Shown: one piece after another, positions 9,547-18,644 of the stretch | Position numbering within the stretch: the stretch's first letter is position 1 | Layout of the letters: every line of letters starts with the position of its first letter | Origin: Campylobacter sputorum | Lineage (GTDB): Bacteria > Campylobacterota > Campylobacteria > Campylobacterales > Campylobacteraceae | Assembly: GCF_002220775.1 (NCBI RefSeq) | Contig: NZ_CP019685.1 | Span: forward strand, 558,001 to 622,000 | Direction: 5' to 3' | Length of the DNA stretch: 64,000 nucleotides | Made by a program: the position numbers and the translations under genes | Notes under the pieces: generated by a model | Database searches by the model: none | Seen by the model: only the letters and a program-made list of their open reading frames with translations | Told to the model about the DNA's origin: nothing

Positions 9547-10455
9547 ATGAATATAGCAAATAATGTAACTGAACTTATAGGAAATACTCCTATTGTTAAA
9601 ATAAATAGTTTTTCAAAAGATGCAACTATTTTGGCAAAGTGTGAGTTTTTAAATCCAAGCCACTCCGTAAAAGATAGAGCAGCTTTTTTTATGTTAAAAG
9701 ATGCAATGGACAAAGGATTAATAAACGAAAAAACTACAATTATAGAACCAACTAGTGGAAATACCGGTGTTGCCTTGGCGATGTTAGCTGCTCATTATAA
9801 TCTTAAAATGATACTTACTATGCCAAGCTCTATGAGTATAGAAAGACAAAAGCTTTTATCGGCATTTGGAGCAAAAATAGTTTTAACTGATCCTAAATTT
9901 GGTATGAAAGGTGCAGTTGATGAAGCAAATAAGTTAGCAAGTGAAATTTCAAATTCTTTTATACCTATGCAGTTTGAGAATTTATCAAATCGTGAAGCAC
10001 ATAAAAAAACTACAGCAATGGAAATTTTAAGAGACACAGAAGGTAAAATAGACTTTTTTGTTGCGTCTTTTGGCACTGGCGGAACGCTAAGCGGAACTGC
10101 TGAAATTTTAAAACAAAATATCCCAAATTTAAAAGTTATAGGGGTTGAGCCAGAAGATTCCCCTTTGCTTACAAAAGGATACGCAGGAAGTCATAAAATC
10201 CAAGGAATAGGTGCAAATTTCATACCAAAAAATTTAAATCAAGATGTAGTTGATGAGTTTGTTTGTGTTAGTAATGAAGACTCGTTTAATACTTCAAAAC
10301 AGCTTGCAACAAAAGAGGGTTTATTGGTTGGAATTTCAAGTGGTGCAAATGTATTCATAGCTTCGCAAATTGCAAAAGAAAACAAAGGAAAAACAATTAT
10401 AACTATGTTAAATGATACTGGGGAAAGATATCTTTCAACAGATCTTTTTAAATAA
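9547..10455 (+). CDS. cysK: Cysteine synthase (O-acetylserine sulfhydrylase)
   Basis: A 302-residue fold-type II PLP enzyme that makes cysteine from O-acetylserine and sulfide. The PLP lysine is Lys42 in NPSHSVKDRAAF. The phosphate-binding loop TSGNTG lies at 69-74, and the GTGGTLSGTAE loop and C-terminal GISSGANV are present. An AAAGGGAA RBS precedes the ATG. It ends the metY-rrf2-cysK operon, and a strong hairpin follows. CysK and CysM are hard to separate by eye; the context supports general cysteine synthesis. Confidence 0.92.
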   Translation: MNIANNVTELIGNTPIVKINSFSKDATILAKCEFLNPSHSVKDRAAFFMLKDAMDKGLINEKTTIIEPTSGNTGVALAMLAAHYNLKMILTMPSSMSIERQKLLSAFGAKIVLTDPKFGMKGAVDEANKLASEISNSFIPMQFENLSNREAHKKTTAMEILRDTEGKIDFFVASFGTGGTLSGTAEILKQNIPNLKVIGVEPEDSPLLTKGYAGSHKIQGIGANFIPKNLNQDVVDEFVCVSNEDSFNTSKQLATKEGLLVGISSGANVFIASQIAKENKGKTIITMLNDTGERYLSTDLFK

Positions 10456-10459
10456 ATTC

Positions 10460-10491
10460 AAGTCAAACTAGTCTTGCTAGTTTGACTTTTT
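10460..10491. terminator. Intrinsic terminator between cysK and the convergent chemoreceptor gene
   Basis: A perfect 12-bp stem (10460-10471 with 10477-10488) and a five-base loop TCTTG are followed by a short T run. The flanks are A-rich on one side and T-rich on the other, so it could serve both converging genes. Confidence 0.85.
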
Positions 10492-10495
10492 AAAT

Positions 10496-12481
10496 TTAAA
10501 ACCTATTCTTCCTTACACTCTCAACTATATCTTTAGACATAGTATCAAGTTCTTTTGTAATGCTGTTTGTATTGTTTGCAATATTAACATTTTCTTTTGT
10601 TAAAGCATCTACATCAGCTACAGAGTTATTTATCATAGATATTGCTTCAGTTTGTTCTCTAATGCTTTCACTCATCTCATTTATTGATTGAGTTAAAACA
10701 TTTACATTAGCTTCTATCTCAGTTAAAGATTTACCTGTTTTTTCAGCAAGTTTTCTAACTTCATCAGCAACAACTGCAAATCCTCTTCCTGCTTCTCCAG
10801 CTCTTGCTGCTTCTATAGCAGCATTAAGTGCTAGAAGATTAGTTTGTTCTGATATATCTTTTATAATAGTTATAACATTTTTAATCTCTTCACTTTGAGC
10901 TATAACTTCTGTTGTTTTTTGATTAATTGAGTTCATTGAGCTAGACATCTCTTCAACTGCAGCTGCACTTTCTTCAAGTGAACTAGCTTGTTTTTTAGCT
11001 GAAGCTGTTATTTGATCTACTGCTTTAGATAATAGATCTGATTTTTGTTGTAAGCTCTCTGCTTGAGATAGATTTTGTTTAAGCATATTTGATATTTCAA
11101 TGCCTAAAGTATTTATACCTTGAGCAATAACACCTTTATCTTCTATAGAAGTTGTAAAGTCTTTGTTTTGGAAAGATTTTAATAAATTTAGTATATTATG
11201 TCCATTATCTGCTATAAGTGAGACTAATGTTGTTTGTAACTCTTTAAATGCTTCTTTTAGATTATTAAGTGCTGGATTTGAAGAATTTGCTTCAAATGAT
11301 ACTAAGAAGTTACCTTCTTTTATCTCATCTACAAATGTATTAGCTTGTTTTATAAATACTTCTTCATCAGATAAATTCTTTTTAGTTTTTTCAATGTTTT
11401 CATTAATAGCTTTAGCCATAGCTCCAAATTCATCTTTTGTTTTTACATTTATTGTATTAGCATCTTTTGATTCATGATTTATAAATTTAAATACATTGTT
11501 TAGACCTGATTGGATTATAGAGATTGGTTTTAAAGCTCTTGTTATTATGAAAGTTAAGATAGATACTATAAGTATAATAAATATAGTTGAAGTTACACTT
11601 TGACTTTTAATTATATAACTTAGTGTGCTATCATAATCACTCATTGAGTTTGCTGAACAAATAAGCCAGTTAGCAGCTTCGTATTTTTCGCAAGCACCAA
11701 CTTTATGATCTCCCATAAAGTCATATTCAAAAGGTTTGTTTCCAAATTCTTTAAATTTACTTGTAAATGTATTAAAAGCATCTACGGCATCTTTTGAATT
11801 CGACATTACAAATTCTTTATTTGGATGTGCTAATATTTGATTGGAATTTAAATCCATTATATTTACTAGGGATGTTTTTGTAGGTTTTAAACTATTTGCT
11901 GCATTAGACAATATTTCTGTATGTATATCTGTTCCTACAGCACCAACTACTTTTCCATCTACAACAATTGCTCTTGCAAGACTAACAACAATTTTGTTAT
12001 TCTCTATATATATCTTTGAAACATATGCTCTAGAAGTATCACTAGATGCGCCTTTATACCAATCTGTATTTCTAGCATCATAATTTATCTGTTTACCATG
12101 TATTTCGAATTTTGTAGTTCCATCACCATTAAAAATTATACTATAAACCTCTCCAGTATCTGCAAAGCCAACATAAAATTCTTGAAAATCAAGTACAGGA
12201 CCTATACTTTCTAATCTAGACCTAATAGCATCCTTATCATCTAAAAGATAAGGATTTGCTCCTAAATACTTGGCAAAATTATTTATAGCAAAAACGCGTG
12301 TTTTAATATATTGTTCAACATACATTTCTACTGATTTAGTTATAGTTTTTTTATTGCTCATAGATTCGCTTAAAACAACATTTTTAGTCGAATTATAGTT
12401 TATAAAAGAAAAAACTGTAAAAGAAACGGCTAACAAAAAAAGAATAATAAGCGAAACCTTGCTTGAAACTTTACTCAACAT
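10496..12481 (-). CDS. Methyl-accepting chemotaxis protein with periplasmic Cache sensor
   Basis: A 661-residue chemoreceptor. The N-terminal membrane helix (about residues 8-27) is followed by a periplasmic double-Cache-like domain to about residue 290, with the typical [13 protein letters not shown] and [10 protein letters not shown] segments. A second membrane helix, a HAMP-like region and a long cytoplasmic coiled coil follow. The signalling tip shows the highly conserved [19 protein letters not shown] and [14 protein letters not shown] stretches. It ends in a basic VRKNRF. The ligand is unknown. Its promoter carries a homopolymeric G tract in the spacer, which predicts on/off or graded expression. 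It has its own AAGGAG RBS. Confidence 0.93.
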   Translation of the reverse strand: MLSKVSSKVSLIILFLLAVSFTVFSFINYNSTKNVVLSESMSNKKTITKSVEMYVEQYIKTRVFAINNFAKYLGANPYLLDDKDAIRSRLESIGPVLDFQEFYVGFADTGEVYSIIFNGDGTTKFEIHGKQINYDARNTDWYKGASSDTSRAYVSKIYIENNKIVVSLARAIVVDGKVVGAVGTDIHTEILSNAANSLKPTKTSLVNIMDLNSNQILAHPNKEFVMSNSKDAVDAFNTFTSKFKEFGNKPFEYDFMGDHKVGACEKYEAANWLICSANSMSDYDSTLSYIIKSQSVTSTIFIILIVSILTFIITRALKPISIIQSGLNNVFKFINHESKDANTINVKTKDEFGAMAKAINENIEKTKKNLSDEEVFIKQANTFVDEIKEGNFLVSFEANSSNPALNNLKEAFKELQTTLVSLIADNGHNILNLLKSFQNKDFTTSIEDKGVIAQGINTLGIEISNMLKQNLSQAESLQQKSDLLSKAVDQITASAKKQASSLEESAAAVEEMSSSMNSINQKTTEVIAQSEEIKNVITIIKDISEQTNLLALNAAIEAARAGEAGRGFAVVADEVRKLAEKTGKSLTEIEANVNVLTQSINEMSESIREQTEAISMINNSVADVDALTKENVNIANNTNSITKELDTMSKDIVESVRKNRF

Positions 12482-12534
12482 AAAAATACTCCTTATAAAT
12501 TAATAATTTTTTAGTTAGTAATTTTAAATGATAA

Positions 12535-12563
12535 ATTATATCACTCCCCCCCCCCGTTGTCAA
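12535..12563 (-). promoter_or_regulatory. Chemoreceptor promoter with a G10 tract in its spacer
   Basis: On the minus strand, TTGACA (12563-12558) and TATAAT (12540-12535) are both perfect consensus boxes separated by exactly 17 bases. Ten of these spacer bases are consecutive G (C10 at 12546-12555 on the plus strand). Slippage in the tract would change the spacer to 16 or 18. The -10 box lies 53 bases upstream of the chemoreceptor ATG. Confidence 0.85.
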
Positions 12564-12593
12564 GGGCGATGTTATAAAAATAAAATTATATTT

Positions 12594-14408
12594 TTATTCT
12601 ACTGTAACGCTTTTTGCTAAATTTCTTGGCATATCAACATCATTTCCAAGTCTTATTGAAATTTGAAGAGCTAAAATTTGTAGTATTATCATCATTTCAA
12701 AAAACTCACACATAATATGTTCTTGATTAGATGTTTTGATAAAATCATCACTTAAATCAAATTCTAAAGGGCTTATAGCAAGTATCGTGGCATCTCTTGC
12801 AGCAAGTTCTTCAACATTGCTTTTTGTTTTTTCATAAAGTATATTTTGTGGCATAAGGGCAACAACAGTTAAGCCGTCATCTGCTAGCGCTATAGGACCA
12901 TGTTTCATCTCTCCTGCAGGGTAACCCTCGGCGTGTAGATAGCTTATTTCTTTTAGTTTTAAAGCCCCTTCAAGTGCAAGTGGATAAAATACATCTCTTC
13001 CTATGAAGAAGAATCCATGTCCTTTTAGATATCTTTTTGCTAGTCTATAAATTTTATCTTGTAAGCTGTCTTTTATGTTTAAAACTTGTGGTATATGTAT
13101 AAGTGCTTTTACTTCGTTATTATAAATTTCATCATTAATCACATTTTTTTGATTTGCAATATATAAAACGCACATCCATAAAACCATAACTTGTGTTGCA
13201 AAAGCCTTTGTACTTGCCACCCCTTTTTCTATGCCTGCTCTTGTTAGAAGCACCCCATCAGCAGCTCTTACTATAGAGCTATTATCAACATTGCAAATAG
13301 CTAGAATTTTTAATCCAGCTTCTTTTGCCATTTTTAGAGCTTCTAAAGTGTCTGCTGTTTCACCACTTTGCGATATTACTATAAATAGCGATTTTTGATT
13401 TAAAAGGGGATTTTTATATCTAAATTCACTTGCATATTCTACTTTTGTGCGAATTTTTGCTATCCTTTCAAAAAGATAACTCGCAACTAATCCAGCATGA
13501 TAGCTTGTGCCGCAAGCACAAATTGTAATTTCATCTATATTTTCAAAAATAGCTGGATTTAACTCATCTAATGTAATTTTTCCATTTTTTACTCTTCCCA
13601 TTAAAGTTTCACTCACAACCCCAGCTTGTTCATAAATTTCTTTTTCCATAAAAAACCTATAACCCTCCTTTTGAGCATAGGTTTTATCTTTTGGAAGAGC
13701 TACAAAGTTTTTTGAAATCTCTTTTTCATCTTTATATATATTAACTTCGCCATATTTTGCATATCCATACATCATGTCTTCAAGATACATGGCATCTGTT
13801 GCTAGTGTGATTAGTGGTGCATCAGATGATGCAAAAAATATCTCTTTTGAACTGCTATTTTTTCCAACTATTAAAGGAACTGCATTTTTTGCAAAAAATA
13901 TTGTATCTGGGGCTGATTTTGTGATAAGGAGTATTGCAAAAGATCCTTTTAATTTTTTTATAGTGCTCTTAAAAGCTTCAAAATTTGAGCTTTTGGTTTT
14001 AGTAAATTGTTCAAATAGATGAACTATAACCTCTGTATCTGTTTGACTAAGAAATTTAACTCCATTTTTTTCTAATTCTTCTTTTAGCTCTTTATAGTTT
14101 TCTATAATACCATTATGTATAACAAAGCTAAATTCGCCTAAATGTGGATGAGCATTGATTTCAGTTGGTTTTCCATGAGTTGCCCAACGCGTATGACCTA
14201 TTGCAATTCCAAATCCATTACTTTCATAATCTTTGGTTTTGTGTTTTAAGTTTTCAAGTTTTCCAACTGCTTTAAAATAATTTATTTTATTATTATCCAT
14301 AACAACCATTCCGGCACTATCGTATCCTCGATATTCTAATTCGCTAAGCCCATTTAAAATTATGTCTTTTTTCTCTTTTTCGCCAATGTAACCTACAATT
14401 CCACACAT
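12594..14408 (-). CDS. glmS: Glutamine--fructose-6-phosphate aminotransferase (isomerizing)
   Basis: A 604-residue two-domain enzyme that makes glucosamine-6-phosphate, the first step to UDP-GlcNAc for peptidoglycan, LOS and glycans. The N-terminal class II glutamine amidotransferase starts MCGIVGYIG, with Cys2 as nucleophile, and has the GHTRWATHGKP loop. Two SIS sugar-isomerase domains follow (CGTSYHAG, SQSGETADT, GRDVFYPLALEGALKLKEISY). It ends with DMPRNLAKSVTVE, the usual C-terminal lid. The length is normal. I see no glmS ribozyme-like structure upstream, and none is expected in this phylum. Confidence 0.97.
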   Translation of the reverse strand: MCGIVGYIGEKEKKDIILNGLSELEYRGYDSAGMVVMDNNKINYFKAVGKLENLKHKTKDYESNGFGIAIGHTRWATHGKPTEINAHPHLGEFSFVIHNGIIENYKELKEELEKNGVKFLSQTDTEVIVHLFEQFTKTKSSNFEAFKSTIKKLKGSFAILLITKSAPDTIFFAKNAVPLIVGKNSSSKEIFFASSDAPLITLATDAMYLEDMMYGYAKYGEVNIYKDEKEISKNFVALPKDKTYAQKEGYRFFMEKEIYEQAGVVSETLMGRVKNGKITLDELNPAIFENIDEITICACGTSYHAGLVASYLFERIAKIRTKVEYASEFRYKNPLLNQKSLFIVISQSGETADTLEALKMAKEAGLKILAICNVDNSSIVRAADGVLLTRAGIEKGVASTKAFATQVMVLWMCVLYIANQKNVINDEIYNNEVKALIHIPQVLNIKDSLQDKIYRLAKRYLKGHGFFFIGRDVFYPLALEGALKLKEISYLHAEGYPAGEMKHGPIALADDGLTVVALMPQNILYEKTKSNVEELAARDATILAISPLEFDLSDDFIKTSNQEHIMCEFFEMMIILQILALQISIRLGNDVDMPRNLAKSVTVE

Positions 14409-14433
14409 ATCTATCCTTTAAACATTTTTTGTT

Positions 14434-14439
14434 ATTATA
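14434..14439 (-). promoter_or_regulatory. -10 box for glmS
   Basis: TATAAT on the minus strand, 25 bases upstream of the glmS ATG, in a T-rich context without a clear -35 box. An AAAGGAT-type RBS lies between it and the start. Confidence 0.5.
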
Positions 14440-14486
14440 CTTAAGTTTTTTTAAATTTAAAAAACTTTATTTTAAGTTAAAAATCA

Positions 14487-14492
14487 TATAAT
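14487..14492 (+). promoter_or_regulatory. -10 box for the mqnE transcription unit
   Basis: TATAAT, 48 bases upstream of the mqnE ATG, in AT-rich DNA shared with the divergent glmS promoter. There is no convincing -35 box. A CAAGGATAG RBS precedes the start. Confidence 0.4.
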
Positions 14493-14540
14493 TATAAATC
14501 ATTTTTGTTAATGTAAATACCAAGGATAGTAAGTATAGTT

Positions 14541-15617
14541 ATGAATTTAATAGACAAAATAAAAAATGGTAAAAGGTTGGGTTTTGATGAAGCTTTATTG
14601 CTTTATGAAATGGATCTTTTTGAGCTAGGGCACATTGCAAATAATATAAGGCAGAAATTTAATGGAAAAAAAGTATATTTTAATGTAAATAGACACATAA
14701 ATCCTACAAATTTATGTGCAGATGTTTGTCAATTTTGTGCATTTTCTTCACATAGGAAAAATGAATATGCCTACACAATGAGTCACGAAGAAATAATGCA
14801 AATAGTTGATGAAACAGTTGCTAGAGGAACAAAAGAGATTCATATAGTTTCAGCACATAATCCAAATGTTTCATGGCAGTGGTATTTGGAAATTTTTAAA
14901 AAAATTAAACAAAAATATCCATTTTTGCATATTAAAGCGATGACAGCTGCAGAGGTTGATTATTTGCATAGAAAATATGGATTTAGTTACGAAGAAGTGT
15001 TAGATAAGATGATAGAATATGGCGTTGATTCTATGCCTGGTGGCGGGGCTGAAATTTTTGATGAAGAAGTTAGAAAAAAAATATGCAAAACAAAAGTTAG
15101 TTCTCAAGATTGGCTCAATATACATAGATTATGGCACAAAAAAGGCAGAGAAAGCAATGCAACTATGCTTTTTGGTCACATAGAAGATAGAATTCATAGA
15201 ATAGATCATATTTTTCGCATTAGAGATTTGCAAGATGAAGCATTGAAAAATGAAAAAGGCGGTTTTAACGCCTTTATACCGCTTGTTTATCAAAGGGAAA
15301 ATAACTATCTTAAAATTGACGATTATCTTGGTGCTGAGGAAATTTTAAAAACAGTTGCCATTAGTAGAATTTTGTTAGATAATATAAAGCACATAAAAGC
15401 TTACTGGGCTACGATGAGTTTAAAACTTGCTATGGTGGCTCAAGAATTTGGTTGTGATGATTTGGATGGAACTATAGAAAAAGAAAGCATTCAAAGTAGT
15501 GCGGGTGCAAATAGTAGGAATGGTGAGAGTATAAAAGATTTTATAGACCTTATAAAATCATCAAATTTAATTCCTGTTCAGCGTGATAGTTTATATAATG
15601 AAATTAAAACTTATTAA
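14541..15617 (+). CDS. mqnE: Aminofutalosine synthase MqnE (radical SAM)
   Basis: A 358-residue radical SAM enzyme of the futalosine pathway to menaquinone. It joins chorismate-derived 3-[(1-carboxyvinyl)oxy]benzoate to an adenosyl radical to give aminofutalosine. The [4Fe-4S] motif CxxxCxxC is Cys59-Cys63-Cys66 in NPTNLCADVCQFCAF. MPGGGAEIF and the C-terminal SSAGANSRNG are typical of the MqnE/MqnC/CofH group. The motif context and length favour MqnE over MqnC. Epsilonproteobacteria depend on this route for respiratory menaquinone. The permease gene follows almost directly. Confidence 0.9.
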   Translation: MNLIDKIKNGKRLGFDEALLLYEMDLFELGHIANNIRQKFNGKKVYFNVNRHINPTNLCADVCQFCAFSSHRKNEYAYTMSHEEIMQIVDETVARGTKEIHIVSAHNPNVSWQWYLEIFKKIKQKYPFLHIKAMTAAEVDYLHRKYGFSYEEVLDKMIEYGVDSMPGGGAEIFDEEVRKKICKTKVSSQDWLNIHRLWHKKGRESNATMLFGHIEDRIHRIDHIFRIRDLQDEALKNEKGGFNAFIPLVYQRENNYLKIDDYLGAEEILKTVAISRILLDNIKHIKAYWATMSLKLAMVAQEFGCDDLDGTIEKESIQSSAGANSRNGESIKDFIDLIKSSNLIPVQRDSLYNEIKTY

Positions 15618-15632
15618 ATTTTGGAAAATAAA

Positions 15633-16919
15633 ATGAATTTTTTTAAATTAAAAGAAAACAATACATCCATAAAACAAGAGCTTAATGCTGGACTTACAAC
15701 ATTTCTTACAATGGTTTATATCGTCCCTGTAAATGCAATCATAATGAGTAAAGCTGGAATGCCAGTGGATGCTGTATTAACGGCAACTGCGCTTTTAACA
15801 ATGATAGCTACTATAGTAAATGGATTTTGGGCAAACACGCCAATAGCTATGAGTGTTGGAATGGGCTTAAATGCTTACTTTGCATTTGGTATAGTATTAG
15901 CCGGAAAGGCTAGTTGGCAAACTTCACTTGGCATAGTTTTTATATCTGCTTTTATATTTTTTATACTATCTTTTACTAATTTTCGTATATGGATTTTAAA
16001 AAGCATTCCTATGGATTTAAGAAGGGCAATAAGTGCAGGAATTGGTGCATTTATAGCATTTATTGGCTTGAAACAAATGGGTTTTATAAGCTCAAATCCA
16101 GAAACTCTTGTAGCTTTGGGAAATTTTAGTGATAAAAATGTGATTTTAGGTATCATTGGACTATTTTTTGTTATAGCATCTTGGGCTTTTAAAATAAAGG
16201 GTGGGTTTATACTTGCTGTTATTGCAACTTCTATAGTTGCTTGGATTTTTGGTTTTAATGAAGCTCCAAATACTATTTTTTCTATGCCTTCATCAATATC
16301 TCCAATTTTTTTAGAGCTTGATATAATGGGTGCTTTAAAGTTATCTTTAGTTCCTGTTATAATCACATTTTTTATCACACATCTTTTTGATTCTCTTGGA
16401 ACACTTTCTGGTGTTGGAAATAGGGCTGGAATTTTTGATAATAAAGATGGATTAGTAAAGTTAGAAAAAACACTTCAAGCAGATTCTGGAATGGCTGTAG
16501 TTGGCTCTTGTTTTGGACTTTCAACTATAACAGCTTTTGCAGAGAGTGCAAGTGGTGTTGAAGCTGGCGGTAGAACCGGTTTATGTGCTGTATTTACTGG
16601 ACTGTTTTTTATATTAACACTTTTTATGCTTCCATTTTTTAAGTCAATTCCTGCAAATGCAATATATCCTGTTTTAGTAATGGTTGGAATTTTAATGTTT
16701 AGCGAGCTTGGTAGGATTAATTTTAAAGATCAAGCAACAAGTGTGGCTTCTTTTTTGATAGTTATGCTTATGCCGCTTACTTATTCTATTACAAACGGAT
16801 TAGCGTGTGGATTTTTGGTATATCTTTTCATAAAACTTATAAAAAAAGAATTTAAAGATATAAATTTAGGTATTATTACCTTATCTCTCATAAGTTTGAT
16901 AGCTTTTTTAGTTTATTAA
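15633..16919 (+). CDS. NCS2-family purine (adenine/guanine/hypoxanthine) permease
   Basis: A 428-residue inner-membrane permease of the AzgA/PbuG branch. It has about a dozen hydrophobic segments. An early ELNAGLTTFLTMVYIVPVNA stretch is typical of this branch, as are GMGLNAYFAFG, THLFDSLGTLSGVGNRAG and the ESASGVEAGGRTGL loop. I chose the ATG at 15633, preceded by TTGGAAA as RBS, over the TTG at 15621. A purine-type phosphoribosyltransferase follows 10 bp downstream, so uptake and salvage are coupled in one operon. Confidence 0.9.
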   Translation: MNFFKLKENNTSIKQELNAGLTTFLTMVYIVPVNAIIMSKAGMPVDAVLTATALLTMIATIVNGFWANTPIAMSVGMGLNAYFAFGIVLAGKASWQTSLGIVFISAFIFFILSFTNFRIWILKSIPMDLRRAISAGIGAFIAFIGLKQMGFISSNPETLVALGNFSDKNVILGIIGLFFVIASWAFKIKGGFILAVIATSIVAWIFGFNEAPNTIFSMPSSISPIFLELDIMGALKLSLVPVIITFFITHLFDSLGTLSGVGNRAGIFDNKDGLVKLEKTLQADSGMAVVGSCFGLSTITAFAESASGVEAGGRTGLCAVFTGLFFILTLFMLPFFKSIPANAIYPVLVMVGILMFSELGRINFKDQATSVASFLIVMLMPLTYSITNGLACGFLVYLFIKLIKKEFKDINLGIITLSLISLIAFLVY

Positions 16920-16929
16920 AGGATTTTTT

Positions 16930-17370
16930 ATGCTTTATTATACATATGAAGAATTTGCAAAAGATGTACCCGCTATGGCAAGAAAGATCAGAAACGAGTT
17001 TGATCCAGAGGTGATTTTAGCTATAGCAAGAGGCGGTATGACGCTGGGACACTCACTTTCTGTTGCTTTAGAAAATAGAAATTTATTTGCCTTAAATTCG
17101 GTGCATTATGATGGTAAGACGAAATTAGATACCATTGAAATTTTTAATATCCCTGATTTAAGTAAATTTAAAAGAGTTTTGATATCTGAAGATATTATAG
17201 ATAGTGGTGAAAGTATGGTAGCTGTAAAAAAGAGACTACTTGAAATTTATCCACATTTAGAGATAAAAATAGCAACAATTTACTATAAATCAAAAGCACT
17301 TTTGCTTCCAGATTTTACGGTCAAAGAAGCAAACGAATGGGTCGAGTTTTTTTGGGATATAAAAATTTAA
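16930..17370 (+). CDS. Purine-salvage type phosphoribosyltransferase
   Basis: A 146-residue type I phosphoribosyltransferase. The PRPP-binding signature VLISEDIIDSGES is at about residues 82-94, preceded by the ILAIARGGMTLG loop that binds pyrophosphate. The size and the placement right after a purine permease favour a hypoxanthine/xanthine/guanine salvage enzyme (Gpt-like). The substrate cannot be read from the sequence. The C-terminus (EWVEFFWDI) is typical of Gpt-like enzymes. Confidence 0.85.
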   Translation: MLYYTYEEFAKDVPAMARKIRNEFDPEVILAIARGGMTLGHSLSVALENRNLFALNSVHYDGKTKLDTIEIFNIPDLSKFKRVLISEDIIDSGESMVAVKKRLLEIYPHLEIKIATIYYKSKALLLPDFTVKEANEWVEFFWDIKI

Positions 17371-17377
17371 TACTAAA

Positions 17378-18610
17378 ATGACTAAACAAATTGATAAAAC
17401 CCCATTTTACATACTTTTTTTTATATGTTTTTTGGATCTGTTTATTTTGTTTTATTGTGTTTCAAATTTGAGTATTAGTTACGATGAGGCAAGAATTTTT
17501 TATGTAGAAAATTCTTTATTGTCGCATATTGTGAGATTTAGTTGTCAAATTTTTGGACAAAATGATTATGCTTTAAGACTCCCGTTTTTAATTTTTCATT
17601 TTTTATCACTGATATTGTTTTATAAAATTTCAAAACATATACTAAAGAGAAAAAATGATAGATATATTTGCGTGATTTTATTTATATTTTTGCCTGGAAT
17701 TTTAGCTAGTGCTATTTTGGTAAATGAAGCTGGATTAGTTCTTTTACTAACAATTTTTATGATATATTTATATCAAAATAATTTTTTAAAATCTTTTTAT
17801 ATTTCAATGTTTATTTGTGCGTTTTTATCAAATTCATTTATGCTTTTTTATGTATGTGTTTTGATGTTTGGTATCTACATAAAACATAGAAGAATTTCAT
17901 TTTTAGCACTTTTTTGTTTTATAGTTTCTATATCTTTTTTTGGCTTTGAAATAGATGGAAAACCAAAAGGATATTTACTAGATACGATAGGAATTTTTGC
18001 TGCAGTTTTTTCGCCTTTTTTGTTTTTGTATTTTATATATACGATTTATAGAATAGCTATAAAAGAAGAAGATAAAAACATAGTTTGGTTTGTAAGTGCC
18101 GGTTCTTTTGTGATTTGTGCTTTGTTTTCTATAAGACAAAAACTTTATTTAGAAGATTTTTTGCCATTTAGTATTATTGCACTCCCGCTTATGGTAAGAG
18201 TTTTTTTTAATTCATACAGAGCAAGACTTCCTAAATTTAGAATGAAATACAAAGTTGCTACGACTTTTGCTCTTTTTTCTTTACTTTTTTTTAGCATGCT
18301 TATAGTTTTAAATCCTATTTTATATACAATAAGCTTTAAAGATAATCCTCAAAAACACTTTGCTTATAATTATCATATAGCAAAAGAACTATCAATTTTT
18401 CTTAAACAAAATAACTTTAATAATTTATATATTAAAGATAAAAAAATGGCATTAAGACTTAAATTTTATGGTATAAATAATGATAAAAAATCCATTATTT
18501 TTCTCGAAGAGCAAAAATATACTTCTAAAAACGATGAGATTGTTTCTAAATTTAAACTATATAAAGTAAATACTTTGATATCGCAGTATAATGTTATTAA
18601 AGAAAAATAA
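17378..18610 (+). CDS. GT39/ArnT-like membrane glycosyltransferase
   Basis: A 410-residue polytopic membrane protein. The first periplasmic loop has the catalytic-type acidic pair Asp36-Glu37 in ISYDEARIFY, followed by FGQNDYALRLPF. This arrangement is typical of the PMT/ArnT/AglB-like GT-C fold, which uses polyprenyl-phosphate sugars. About nine to ten hydrophobic segments follow, then a short soluble tail. The acceptor is unknown. It lies 7 bp after the phosphoribosyltransferase and its stop is just upstream of a pilin-like gene, so modification of an envelope or pilin-like protein is possible but unproven. Confidence 0.75.
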   Translation: MTKQIDKTPFYILFFICFLDLFILFYCVSNLSISYDEARIFYVENSLLSHIVRFSCQIFGQNDYALRLPFLIFHFLSLILFYKISKHILKRKNDRYICVILFIFLPGILASAILVNEAGLVLLLTIFMIYLYQNNFLKSFYISMFICAFLSNSFMLFYVCVLMFGIYIKHRRISFLALFCFIVSISFFGFEIDGKPKGYLLDTIGIFAAVFSPFLFLYFIYTIYRIAIKEEDKNIVWFVSAGSFVICALFSIRQKLYLEDFLPFSIIALPLMVRVFFNSYRARLPKFRMKYKVATTFALFSLLFFSMLIVLNPILYTISFKDNPQKHFAYNYHIAKELSIFLKQNNFNNLYIKDKKMALRLKFYGINNDKKSIIFLEEQKYTSKNDEIVSKFKLYKVNTLISQYNVIKEK

Positions 18611-18644
18611 TGCTATAATTTTAAAAAATAAATTTGGATATGAT

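Noticed and set aside
14409-14540. glmS ribozyme or riboswitch upstream of glmS
   Set aside because: The glmS leader is only about 20 bases after the -10 box, too short for a ribozyme.
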